The notes: a model not told the origin generated them from the sequence alone. Shown: positions 8,327 through 14,549, counted from the first letter of the stretch. The stretch is 64,000 nt of DNA from Macrococcoides animalis (GCF_047425875.1 NZ_CP179727.1:2232001-2296000); one strand, 5' to 3'. Numbers and translations: made by a program.

Positions 8327-8355
8327 TTGATTTATAATATGAAACATTGTAAAAT
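8327..8355 (+). promoter_or_regulatory. Promoter of type I antitoxin RNA
   Basis: -35 TTGATT (8327-8332), 17-base spacer, -10 TAAAAT (8350-8355). The same two hexamers and spacing occur before the second RNA copy at 11809-11837. Confidence 0.7.
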
Positions 8356-8361
8356 GAATGT

Positions 8362-8482
8362 GAAAAGAGGAGTGCAGCGAACACTCCCCTTGTAGATCCG
8401 TTCAGACGGTGACTAGCCTTATATTCATTTTAGTAGTAACCACAGCTCGTCAAAGCTTATGAGTGGTTACTTTTTTTCTGCA
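8362..8482 (+). ncRNA. Antitoxin RNA of a type I toxin-antitoxin pair
   Basis: Plus-strand transcript inferred from a good promoter and a terminal hairpin (GTAACCAC ... GTGGTTAC followed by TTTTTTT). It contains a hairpin built on GGAGTG/CACTCC and a second on CCGT/ACGG. Its 3' part overlaps the 3' end of the toxin gene in antisense. Its CACUCCCCUUG loop region can pair with CAAGGGGGUG in the toxin mRNA leader (10 pairs with one bulged U). The segment UUGUAGAU...GUGACUAGCC also resembles UUGUAGAU...GUGGCUAGCC at the 5' end of the toxin mRNA. A near-copy is at 11844-11962. Confidence 0.7.
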
Positions 8483-8559
8483 TCGAAAACCGCAATTATG
8501 AGCAGTATTATGATAGATAAAAACTCTAACACAATACTCATTATCTCATATGGCGACAT
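8467..8559 (-). CDS. Type I toxin peptide, 30 aa (BsrG/TxpA/SprG-like, holin-like toxin)
   Basis: 30-codon ORF: start MSPYEIMSIVL, a single hydrophobic segment (about residues 6-24), and the charged end VFDAEKK. The M-x-x-YE start plus one membrane helix and basic tail is the pattern of TxpA/BsrG/SprG-type toxins. AAAGGAG lies 5 bases before the ATG. A minus-strand -10 (TATAAT complement at 8651-8656) would give a leader of about 85 bases with a hairpin around GCCUAU/AUAGGU just upstream of the SD. The convergent antitoxin RNA overlaps the 3' end. Membrane toxicity is inferred from the family. Confidence 0.75.
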   Translation of the reverse strand: MSPYEIMSIVLEFLSIIILLIIAVFDAEKK

Positions 8560-8656
8560 GTTACTCCTTTCTAGAAGCAACACCTATTTCAATTCAGATA
8601 GGCATCACCCCCTTGGGCTAGCCACCAACATAAACTAATCTACAATATTAATTATA
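8560..8656 (-). promoter_or_regulatory. Toxin mRNA promoter and structured leader
   Basis: -10 TATAAT on the minus strand (8656-8651); no strong -35 seen. The leader carries GGCUAGCC, CAAGGGGGUG (predicted antitoxin target) and an imperfect long hairpin (GAUGCCUAU / AUAGGUGUUGC) ending shortly before the SD. Confidence 0.5.
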
Positions 8657-8807
8657 ATAGGTAAACAAATTAATTAGAACATACGTTCCGTATGAAAGGG
8701 TCTTTTTTATACTTAATATTTATTTTATGTTTGAGAGTCCAATCAATATAATACCTTTAGAAAGATGATTGGAAGTTGTATTTCCATCAAGAAACGAGGG
8801 CTGAATA

Positions 8808-9275
8808 ATGTTAAACTTTGAATTTGATTTAGTTAAAAGTCCTATGGATGACTTATCATATAAAAAACGTGCGAAACCGGGTAATTTTATGGCATTAGAT
8901 GCAAATTTGAAAATCAAATATAATGATATTGTTTATTTTGATGAAGATATTGCCATTATTGAATTCTGGTTACAATTAAATGAGTGGTTGAATGAAAGTA
9001 GTACTGATACATTCCAATATTATTCTATGGAAGTTGAAGATGAGTTCAATCCATTTATTTCAATATTCCTTATTGGTGAATTCTATCAGTTAATTTCACC
9101 ATGGATTGAAACAGAGGTTGCTCTCGTTGATAATAAAGTTGTAATGATTGAAAAGTTGAGACAACTTAGAGATGATATGAAAGATGTAATCGAGCGTTAT
9201 ATTCAAAAAGACATTTCTATATATAAACCGAATTCGATTGGAAAAATAGTCAAAAAAATAATTGAGGTGGATTAA
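8808..9275 (+). CDS. Hypothetical protein, DUF7878-like
   Basis: 155 aa, acidic, soluble, no signal peptide. The start is ATG at 8808 with a weak GAGGGCTGA upstream. The order of segments (FEFDL near the N-terminus, KIKYNDIVYFDEDIAIIEFW, EDEFNPFISIFLIG) resembles DUF7878 proteins, which are small and sometimes found among immunity-type genes; this match is from memory and moderate. The next gene, a GNAT enzyme, starts on the last base of the stop codon, so both are probably co-translated. Confidence 0.6.
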   Translation: MLNFEFDLVKSPMDDLSYKKRAKPGNFMALDANLKIKYNDIVYFDEDIAIIEFWLQLNEWLNESSTDTFQYYSMEVEDEFNPFISIFLIGEFYQLISPWIETEVALVDNKVVMIEKLRQLRDDMKDVIERYIQKDISIYKPNSIGKIVKKIIEVD

Positions 9276-9673
9276 TGTTTGAGATAAATGAAAGCTCACA
9301 AGCAGTAAATGAATATATTCATCAGAAGATAAAAGAATATAATGAACCAAATTGGGGAGAAAGAAAACAGTTTAATTTTAATATCGAAGATAACGGTAAA
9401 ATTATTGCAGGTATTGTGGCAGAATCAACTTTTTCTACAATTGAGATTGAATTTTTATTTGTTGATGAATTATACAGAAAACATGGTTTAGGAAGTAAAT
9501 TATTAACTTATGTTGAGGAAAAGGGTAGAAGTGAAGGGTTAAAGCATGTTTTTCTCAATACATTTTCGTTTCAAGCACCAAAATTTTATGAAAAACATGG
9601 ATATAAATTATTGTTTAACATAGAGAAGTGTTACGGAGATGTAGGACAATATTTTTATTGGAAAGATTTGTAG
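9275..9673 (+). CDS. GNAT-family N-acetyltransferase
   Basis: 132 aa single GNAT domain. The acetyl-CoA binding motif A is visible as LYRKHGLGSKLLTYVE (residues ~66-81), followed by HVFLNTFSFQAPKFYEKHGY, the usual motif B. GAGGTGG precedes the ATG, which overlaps the upstream stop by one base. Substrate unknown; this subgroup is often annotated as acetyltransferases of small molecules or protein N-termini. Confidence 0.85.
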   Translation: MFEINESSQAVNEYIHQKIKEYNEPNWGERKQFNFNIEDNGKIIAGIVAESTFSTIEIEFLFVDELYRKHGLGSKLLTYVEEKGRSEGLKHVFLNTFSFQAPKFYEKHGYKLLFNIEKCYGDVGQYFYWKDL

Positions 9674-9693
9674 TAGTATTCCGAGTGTAATAA

Positions 9694-9732
9694 GTGACAA
9701 AACTCATTGCTAGGTATATACTATGTATATAC
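9694..9732 (+). promoter_or_regulatory. mazEF promoter and operator
   Basis: -35 GTGACA (9694-9699), 17-base spacer, -10 TATACT (9717-9722). Two copies of the self-complementary octamer GTATATAC (9714-9721 and 9725-9732), three bases apart, cover the -10. This is the arrangement expected for autoregulation by a MazE/MazEF complex. Confidence 0.65.
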
Positions 9733-9751
9733 TTTTAAAGAGGTGAATGAT

Positions 9752-9994
9752 ATGCAAGTATCACTACAACGATGGGGAAACAGTCAAGGAATAAGAATAC
9801 CGAAAACAATAGTTAAAGAAATGAATCTAGATGAGAATCAAAAATTTAATTTGAAAATGCAGGATGAGAAAATTATTTTAACAAAACAGCAACAGAATAT
9901 TTCATTAATAAGAGAATTATTTGAAAACTATGAAACAGAAAATAAGCCAAGCGAATTTGATTGGGGTAAACCTACAGGTAATGAAGTATGGTAG
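9752..9994 (+). CDS. mazE: MazE/PemI-family antitoxin
   Basis: 80 aa from ATG 9752, preceded by AAAGAGGTGAATGAT; a longer in-frame start runs through the promoter and is rejected. The N-terminal AbrB/MazE-type swapped-hairpin domain reads VSLQRWGNSQGIRIPKTIV. The C-terminal part is acidic and flexible (FENYETENKPSEFDWGK), the usual toxin-binding tail. It overlaps the toxin gene by 7 bases. It neutralises the toxin and probably represses its own promoter. Confidence 0.9.
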   Translation: MQVSLQRWGNSQGIRIPKTIVKEMNLDENQKFNLKMQDEKIILTKQQQNISLIRELFENYETENKPSEFDWGKPTGNEVW

Positions 9995-10320
9995 AACAAG
10001 GAACTATTATTAAGCTAAATCTAAATCCAACTAAAGGAAAAGAACAAGCGGGATACCGTCCTGCATTAGTAATTAGCAATAAAGATTTTAATGAATTCAC
10101 AAATTTAGTTATATTATGTCCAATTTCTTCAACTTCTAATTCATTCCCTTTGCATATTAATATAGAAGATAACTTAATTACTAAAGGTAAAGTATTATGT
10201 CAACATCCAAAGACTATTGATTTAAATGCTAGAGAATATAAAACAATTGAGAAGGTAAGCGATGAATTCTTAAACAAAATTTGTACGATTGTTTCAGCTT
10301 GTATAATGCCTATAACTTAA
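9988..10320 (+). CDS. mazF: MazF/PemK-family endoribonuclease toxin
   Basis: 110 aa, the family's usual length. MazF cuts mRNA at short sequence motifs. The N-terminal IIKLNLNPTKGKEQAGYRPA carries the conserved GxEQxGxRPA with catalytic Arg, and LCPISSTSNSFPLHI carries the conserved Ser/Thr. The last third ends CTIVSACIM. This pair is separate from the sigB-linked mazEF of staphylococci, judging from its neighbours, and is more like plasmid PemIK; the cleavage site cannot be read from sequence. Confidence 0.9.
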   Translation: MVEQGTIIKLNLNPTKGKEQAGYRPALVISNKDFNEFTNLVILCPISSTSNSFPLHINIEDNLITKGKVLCQHPKTIDLNAREYKTIEKVSDEFLNKICTIVSACIMPIT

Positions 10321-10336
10321 TTAAAAATAATATGTA

Positions 10337-10386
10337 AAAAAGTAGTCGAAATAACATTAGATCATTTTCTTCGACTACTTTTTATT
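10337..10386. terminator. Bidirectional terminator between mazF and cytochrome-b5-like gene
   Basis: 14-bp arms (AAAAAGTAGTCGAA / TTCGACTACTTTTT) with a 19-base loop, between convergent genes. Confidence 0.85.
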
Positions 10387-10389
10387 TAG

Positions 10390-10725
10390 CTATTCATTGA
10401 TATCTAATCTTCCAACTGCTTTCATCTTTCTCAACATTTTATCATTGTGATGTGATTTTCTAAATGCTTCAGTAATATCTCTACCTGCCATTGCACCATG
10501 ATGCTCTCCATTTTCCCAATGTTTTGATCCACTAACATCAAATACGATATTATCAATCGCGATATATGCATTATTTCCGTTTCGACCATCATTCATAGTG
10601 AGTTCATCAAGTGTAATCGTTCTATTCGGTACAGCAATAGGTTGATTATTTTTGTTTCGATTTAATAATGCAATCACAACAATTAATATAATGCACAGCC
10701 CAACTATCATTCCTATGATTTCCAT
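10390..10725 (-). CDS. Membrane-anchored cytochrome b5-like heme/steroid-binding protein
   Basis: 111 aa from ATG 10725 (GAAAGGAGAAAAAGT upstream). One N-terminal membrane segment (residues ~3-20) precedes a cytochrome b5-like domain. ITLDELTMNDG is followed by NIVFDVSGSKHWENGEHHG, then AGRDITEAF and KSHHN, the standard motif order with candidate heme-ligand histidines. The gene overlaps the upstream membrane-protein gene by 13 bases. Both lie behind a TetR-type operator. Probable electron-transfer or ligand-binding role at the membrane; partner unknown. Confidence 0.82.
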   Translation of the reverse strand: MEIIGMIVGLCIILIVVIALLNRNKNNQPIAVPNRTITLDELTMNDGRNGNNAYIAIDNIVFDVSGSKHWENGEHHGAMAGRDITEAFRKSHHNDKMLRKMKAVGRLDINE

Positions 10726-11054
10726 ACTTTTTCTCCTTTCTTCCAAATATAAATTATAAGTATTACAAAAAATCCTGCAGTAAATATAACTGAAATGAGT
10801 GTAACTATCTGTTCCATTTGAAGTATCAATAAATAATGTATTGACGCGATTAATGCAATGATTAAACAAATGACTTTTAGGAGATTATCAATTGTTGAAA
10901 TACATATTCCTAAACAGCATGTGAAAATACCTGAGATCCACATTGACATGAAGTCGATATTCGATAAATCAAATCCTGATTCTTTGATACCTAGGGCGAT
11001 AATACATAGACCGATGAGTAAGAGACAAGTAGCAATTACGTTTTTAATATTCAA
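10713..11054 (-). CDS. Hypothetical membrane protein, four segments
   Basis: 113 aa if it starts at TTG 11054, which has GGAGGAAG 8 bases upstream; an earlier in-frame TTG at 11069 lies inside that ribosome site. Four hydrophobic segments (starting about residues 5, 37, 58 and 83 of the reading from 11054) and a basic C-terminus. No recognised family. It forms an operon with the cytochrome-b5-like gene and sits directly behind the TetR-type operator. Confidence 0.7.
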   Translation of the reverse strand: MNIKNVIATCLLLIGLCIIALGIKESGFDLSNIDFMSMWISGIFTCCLGICISTIDNLLKVICLIIALIASIHYLLILQMEQIVTLISVIFTAGFFVILIIYIWKKGEKVWKS

Positions 11055-11072
11055 AAGAACTTCCTCCAATTA

Positions 11073-11100
11073 TGAATGAATATATTTTTGTGTTCATTCA
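11073..11100. promoter_or_regulatory. TetR-type operator before the membrane/cytochrome-b5 operon
   Basis: TGAATGAA-N12-TTCATTCA, a 28-bp dyad, a few bases upstream of the ribosome site of the membrane-protein gene. The same dyad geometry occurs before the tetR gene (11714-11741). Confidence 0.7.
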
Positions 11101-11110
11101 TTTATTTTTA

Positions 11111-11136
11111 TTTTAAAAGAGAGTAGATTACTCTCT
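11111..11136 (-). terminator. Weak terminator at the end of tetR
   Basis: AGAGAGTA / TACTCTCT 8-bp stem with a 3-base loop that includes the tetR stop; only four T follow on the minus strand. Confidence 0.5.
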
Positions 11137-11709
11137 GTTTAAAAATATACCTTTTATAAAGTTTTCAACTAAATATTGATATGATTCTACGAAATTGTGA
11201 ATACCACTGTGATCTAATTTTGTATCAATCGCATAAATCAGTTCGTAAGTACTCAGAATTTTTGTGATTTCATCTTTGCTGATATTCATATCATTTAATT
11301 TTTCTTGAAATTTTTGCAATAAGAAATGATGGAACTGATATTCATTTTTACCTTCTTCAGAATTATAATAATCCTTCATCAAGTAATTAATATCATTGTT
11401 TTCCCATTCTTTCATGATGTTGTTATCCTTTTGTGCTTGAACTGAAATGGCGAAAAGCTGTTGAATAATGACAATGGGATCTGCATCCCAATCTACGTTT
11501 TGTTTTACGAATTCGCGTATTTTATTGTTTTCTTGGATATAGATTTTTAGAAATATTTCTTCTTTAGAAGCGTAGTAATTATAAAATGAACCTGTTGCAA
11601 TACCAGCTTTCTTTGTAATTGCTGAAATATTAGTTTTCTTGAATCCGAGACTTTTGAAGACTTCGTAGGCAGCTTCATCGATTAATGCTTTTTTGTCTAT
11701 AATCAGCAC
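11128..11709 (-). CDS. TetR-family transcriptional regulator
   Basis: 193 aa. The N-terminal HTH reads NISAITKKAGIATGSFYNYYASKEEIF, shown here as NISAITKKAGIATG and SFYNYYASKEEIF (residues ~27-53). The rest is a helical ligand-binding domain without recognisable ligand signature. The 28-bp dyad TGAATGAA-N12-TTCATTCA occurs upstream of this gene and upstream of the next minus-strand operon, so it probably represses both. The start is odd: the first in-frame GTG (11709) overlaps the strong AGGAGGTG ribosome site, and the optimally spaced codon is ATT at 11703. The true start is therefore uncertain. Confidence 0.9.
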   Translation of the reverse strand: MLIIDKKALIDEAAYEVFKSLGFKKTNISAITKKAGIATGSFYNYYASKEEIFLKIYIQENNKIREFVKQNVDWDADPIVIIQQLFAISVQAQKDNNIMKEWENNDINYLMKDYYNSEEGKNEYQFHHFLLQKFQEKLNDMNISKDEITKILSTYELIYAIDTKLDHSGIHNFVESYQYLVENFIKGIFLNRE

Positions 11710-11713
11710 CTCC

Positions 11714-11741
11714 TGAATGAATGTTATTTTTTATTCATTCA
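11714..11741. promoter_or_regulatory. TetR-type operator before tetR
   Basis: TGAATGAAT-N10-ATTCATTCA, 28 bp, immediately upstream of the tetR ribosome binding site; same spacing as the dyad at 11073-11100. Confidence 0.7.
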
Positions 11742-11808
11742 TAATATAACACAGAAATATTAATATGTATAGTGTAATTAGTAGTATTTAAATTAAGTGA
11801 TTAGAACT

Positions 11809-11837
11809 TTGATTATTACTTAATTTCATTGTAAAAT
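11809..11837 (+). promoter_or_regulatory. Promoter of second antitoxin-like RNA
   Basis: -35 TTGATT (11809-11814), 17-base spacer, -10 TAAAAT (11832-11837), identical hexamers and spacing to the promoter at 8327-8355. Confidence 0.7.
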
Positions 11838-11843
11838 GTAACT

Positions 11844-11962
11844 GAAAAGAGGAGTGCTTGAATACTCCTCTTGTAGATCCATCTAGATGGTGACTAACCT
11901 TCTAGTATTTTTATAATCACTACCACTCAGCTCAGTCGAAGCTTATGAGTGGTTATTTTTTA
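11844..11962 (+). ncRNA. Orphan antitoxin-like RNA, copy of 8362-8482
   Basis: Shares with the first RNA the start GAAAAGAGGAGTGC, the block CTTGTAGATCC, GGTGACTA-CC, and the terminal hairpin with AGCTTATGAGTGGTTA plus T-run. The 5' hairpin has changed (GAGGAGT / ACTCCTC, longer stem), and the CUCCCCUUG predicted to touch the toxin leader is CUCCUCUUG here. No toxin ORF lies on the minus strand beyond its 3' end. It may be a remnant of a second toxin-antitoxin locus, or it may act on a toxin encoded elsewhere. Confidence 0.6.
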
Positions 11963-11967
11963 TCGTT

Positions 11968-12144
11968 TTAGATGATCAACTAGATACTCTAGAAAAAATT
12001 ATGGAAATGTCCGAAGAGGATAATAAAATGATAAAAACGCTTATAAACAAAAAATTGAACGACATAACAAAAATTAAAAGTGAAATTGAAGTTGCTAAAA
12101 AAGTTTTAGAAAAAATGAAATTGAAAATGGGTGAAATTAAATGA
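11968..12144 (+). pseudogene. 5'-truncated coiled-coil ORF
   Basis: The frame reads DDQLDTLEKIMEMSEED then a lysine/glutamate-rich heptad-like helix ending MKLKMGEIK and TGA 12142-12144. The open frame upstream simply runs into the antitoxin RNA hairpin and no start with a ribosome site is seen; ATG 12001 would give 47 aa. The stop overlaps the next ATG (ATGA), so the pair was once translationally coupled. It is probably the 3' end of a gene whose front was replaced by the RNA locus. Confidence 0.45.
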
Positions 12145-12380
12145 TGATACTATTAATAATTCTTGTTTTATTTTATTCACTATTGACGATAGTTGCTGCA
12201 ATTAGTGCAATATTGGCAAATGGAGTTAATGTCATGATGTTATTATTTATTATCGTATCAGTACTATTAATTTTAGCTTTAATTCATGGATTAATGACGG
12301 GTGAATTACATATAAGTCATATTTTAATTAGAGCTGTTATTTCATTATTAATTTTTTCTATCGCATACAAGTATCGATAA
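12141..12380 (+). CDS. Small hydrophobic membrane protein
   Basis: 79 aa with three hydrophobic segments (about 2-24, 31-49, 60-75) separated by short loops. The ATG overlaps the previous stop by 4 bases. Family not recognised. Together with the upstream coiled-coil remnant it may be what is left of a two-gene unit; whether it is still expressed is unclear. Confidence 0.5.
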   Translation: MMILLIILVLFYSLLTIVAAISAILANGVNVMMLLFIIVSVLLILALIHGLMTGELHISHILIRAVISLLIFSIAYKYR

Positions 12381-12439
12381 TTTATTTCTAAATTTGTATA
12401 TAAATTAAAATTAGTGATGACATCAACAATATTATTATA

Positions 12440-12468
12440 TTACAATCAACATTAAATTGTGCTATACT
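12440..12468 (+). promoter_or_regulatory. Promoter of FusB-family gene
   Basis: -35 TTACAA (12440-12445), 17-base spacer, -10 TATACT (12463-12468). The inferred leader is only about 20 bases, so there is no room for a leader-peptide attenuator. Confidence 0.65.
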
Positions 12469-12496
12469 CTTATCACTAAAGTGAGGTATAGACATA

Positions 12497-13126
12497 ATGA
12501 TAAAAGCATATGAATTCGCGCAAGTGATGATCAAGGTGAATCAATTATTAAAGATTTACAAAACAAACGATCCTACTACAAACAAAGCCCAAAAAGATAT
12601 TATTTTAGATGAAATTCGTGCAATATATATCATCAATGATATTGATGCAAGTGAATATATCGCAAAATTAGATGATGTAAGACTTTCTAAAGCAAGAGCA
12701 ACAATGATACTTTCTGAAATGAAACAATTTGTTGAGCCTTTTGAAATGCCTTCAGCAAAACAAATGGAAAAATTATTTAAGAAGGTTAAGAAATTAAAGA
12801 TACCACCAAGTGATCAATATGACCTTCAAATGATGAGTTATATAGGTTGGAATGATAATGCAGCTAGTAGGAAGTATATCGTTTATAAAGGTGAAGATAG
12901 TACGTTTAAAAGTTTGTACGGCGAATTATCACCTTCTAAAGTGAAAGGTTTCTGTTCTATATGTCAGCATGAATCAGATGTGTCTTTATTTTTAAATAAG
13001 ACAAAAACGAATAGTGACGGGACATATACGAAGAAGGGTGATTATATCTGTCATGATAGTAATGTGTGTAATCAACATTTAGATGATATTGAAAAATTAT
13101 ATAGCTTTATACAAAAAGTAAAGTAA
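12497..13126 (+). CDS. FusB/FusC-family EF-G-binding protein (fusidic acid resistance type)
   Basis: 209 aa (FusB and FusC are about 213). FusB-type proteins bind EF-G and help it leave the ribosome in the presence of fusidic acid. Visible: the N-terminal helical bundle, FVEPFEMPSAKQMEKLFKK, KLKIPPSDQYDL, YIGWNDNAASRKYIVY, and the C-terminal four-cysteine zinc finger GFCSICQHES ... YICHDSNVCNQHL. Similarity is spread over the full length. It has its own promoter and terminator and stands alone. Whether it gives resistance depends on expression and EF-G fit; the exact fus allele cannot be assigned. Confidence 0.92.
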   Translation: MIKAYEFAQVMIKVNQLLKIYKTNDPTTNKAQKDIILDEIRAIYIINDIDASEYIAKLDDVRLSKARATMILSEMKQFVEPFEMPSAKQMEKLFKKVKKLKIPPSDQYDLQMMSYIGWNDNAASRKYIVYKGEDSTFKSLYGELSPSKVKGFCSICQHESDVSLFLNKTKTNSDGTYTKKGDYICHDSNVCNQHLDDIEKLYSFIQKVK

Positions 13127-13155
13127 GTGTCGGAATGGACACTTACTTTTTCTTT
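13122..13155 (+). terminator. Terminator of the FusB-family gene
   Basis: AGTAAGTGTC / GACACTTACT 10-bp stem with a 6-base loop, then TTTTCTTTT. The stop codon region of the gene is part of the stem. Confidence 0.85.
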
Positions 13156-13316
13156 TGTTGCCACCATTTTGGTGATTCAATGCCTTTATGATTGTATACA
13201 GGTTTGATGATGTCGATGATGTTAACACTTTCATGTATATGTTTGATGATCTCATCAATTGGCTTATATGCATCAGGTGCTTCATCTAATGTATCTTCTA
13301 CAACAGTTTGATATGG
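13143..13316 (-). pseudogene. Remnant: C-terminus of RtcB RNA ligase
   Basis: The minus-strand frame ending at TAA 13145-13143 reads QTVVEDTLDEAPDAYKPIDE, then HESVNIIDIIKPVYNHKG and a lysine-rich end. DEAPxAYKxxDEI and VNIIDxxKPVYNxK are the hallmark C-terminal segments of RtcB, the 3'-phosphate RNA splicing ligase. Only about 57 codons remain and an in-frame stop lies just upstream (13319-13317). The FusB gene terminator overlaps its end, so the FusB unit abuts the scar. Confidence 0.8.
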
Positions 13317-13435
13317 TTATCATAGCTTATATGTAAAAATAAGTCAAAAAAGGGGGTATCAAGATTATCGTACTTTATGTATTTATAGATAAAATAGAGA
13401 TATAATTATAATAAAAACAAAATAGAGGTGGCATC

Positions 13436-14263
13436 ATGTTTAAAACTCTTAAAAAAGGCGATGTAATTGCTGAAAAATTACCTAGAAATAAATACGGTTG
13501 TATGATTGTAATTGATGGATATGATAAAAAAGAAAAATCGGTTCTCGTAGTTATATCAACCTACTTAAAAGACGTACCTCCAACATTAGATGATGAGGAT
13601 ATATACAATTTAAAAAAACATGAAAGATTTTGGAAATTTGATCAAGAACATGGAGCAGAAGAATTCGCTCAAGAAGATGATATGTATACGATAGTAGGTA
13701 ATATTGATACAAGTTTTGTCAAACCATCTACATATCCTAGTTTTGGTTTATTATCTGCAAGTGAAATTTATTATGATTGGTTCAGAGAAACATATCCTGA
13801 AGAATTTCAAAAAGAAATGGATGAAGAAACTGCTCGATATGAAGCTAAAAAAGCAAGTATTGTTTATGAATATATGAATGAGGATCAGTTCTGGGAAATG
13901 CTTAATAAGCTAATTAAAAGAAAGTTAGATATCGAAAAAGCAATAAAAAAACTCGCTAAATATTCAGAACAAGAAATCATTATGTTTAATAATACTTTGG
14001 CAGAAGTACTGTCAAAGTCAATAGAGATAGATGCGATGATGGACGGCGAGATTGATGATAATATGTCATCTGATTTATTATTATATTCTAGATGTTTCGT
14101 TGTTGTTCAAGGTGAAGCAGATTATTATGAAATGATAGAAGAGGGTGTGTTAGATATGTCTGATGAAGATGAAAGTTACGAAGAATTACTAGAACTAGTA
14201 GATGAAGCACTTGAAAGAAAAGGAATTGAAATTGATTATGATAAATTGAGAGAAATTATGTAG
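13436..14263 (+). CDS. Imm26-like / DUF4240 two-domain protein
   Basis: 275 aa, soluble and strongly acidic. The N-terminal part (GDVIAEKLPRNKYGCMIVID ... FGLL) resembles the Imm26 immunity fold. The middle-to-end part (MNEDQFWEMLNKL, EQEIIMFNNTLAEV, LLLYSRCFVVVQGEADYYE) is a DUF4240 domain. Both domains are known from immunity-type proteins of polymorphic toxin systems, and no matching toxin is seen next to it. The ATG has GAGGTGGCATC upstream. Domain assignment is from memory of the families. Confidence 0.7.
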   Translation: MFKTLKKGDVIAEKLPRNKYGCMIVIDGYDKKEKSVLVVISTYLKDVPPTLDDEDIYNLKKHERFWKFDQEHGAEEFAQEDDMYTIVGNIDTSFVKPSTYPSFGLLSASEIYYDWFRETYPEEFQKEMDEETARYEAKKASIVYEYMNEDQFWEMLNKLIKRKLDIEKAIKKLAKYSEQEIIMFNNTLAEVLSKSIEIDAMMDGEIDDNMSSDLLLYSRCFVVVQGEADYYEMIEEGVLDMSDEDESYEELLELVDEALERKGIEIDYDKLREIM

Positions 14264-14280
14264 AAGATAATACAAAATTG

Positions 14281-14315
14281 AAAAGTAAGTGTCATTACGA
14301 AGCTTACTTTTTTTG
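14281..14315. terminator. Bidirectional terminator
   Basis: AAAAGTAAG / CTTACTTTT arms with a 13-base loop and T-run, between convergent genes. Confidence 0.75.
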
Positions 14316-14549
14316 TTTAATCATTAATCTTCTTTTGAGAACTGAAAATATAGTTAAAGCATTTAGAATCAGAAATAGGATGAAAATAATTGATGATATT
14401 ATACATAGAATAAGGACCCTATGTTCATTACGAACAGATAAGGTATGAATATTTAAGACTAAAAAGGCAATGAAGACTAAACTCGTAATGATTGGTGTAG
14501 TTAGATTTATTTTATCTAGATATGGGTTATTGATTGTGAAAAATTTCAT
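14304..14549 (-). CDS. Hypothetical membrane protein
   Basis: 81 aa with two hydrophobic segments (about residues 17-34 and 45-69) and a basic C-terminus (KRRLMIKQKK). ATG 14549 is preceded by an A/T-rich stretch with AGAAGG. Family not recognised. It ends inside the convergent terminator. Confidence 0.5.
   Translation of the reverse strand: MKFFTINNPYLDKINLTTPIITSLVFIAFLVLNIHTLSVRNEHRVLILCIISSIIFILFLILNALTIFSVLKRRLMIKQKK

Noticed and set aside
10858..11079. 73-codon plus-strand frame opposite the membrane-protein gene
   Set aside because: No ribosome site and fully antisense to a gene with a good start, operator and operon partner.
11959..12045. 29-codon hydrophobic minus-strand ORF next to the second antitoxin RNA
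   Set aside because: It starts MSFNFLFISV but lacks a ribosome site and is merely the antisense of the lysine/glutamate coiled coil; it does not resemble the 30-aa toxin.
13097..13285. 62-codon minus-strand frame over the rtcB scar
   Set aside because: It is in a different frame from the clear RtcB C-terminal match and has no ribosome site.
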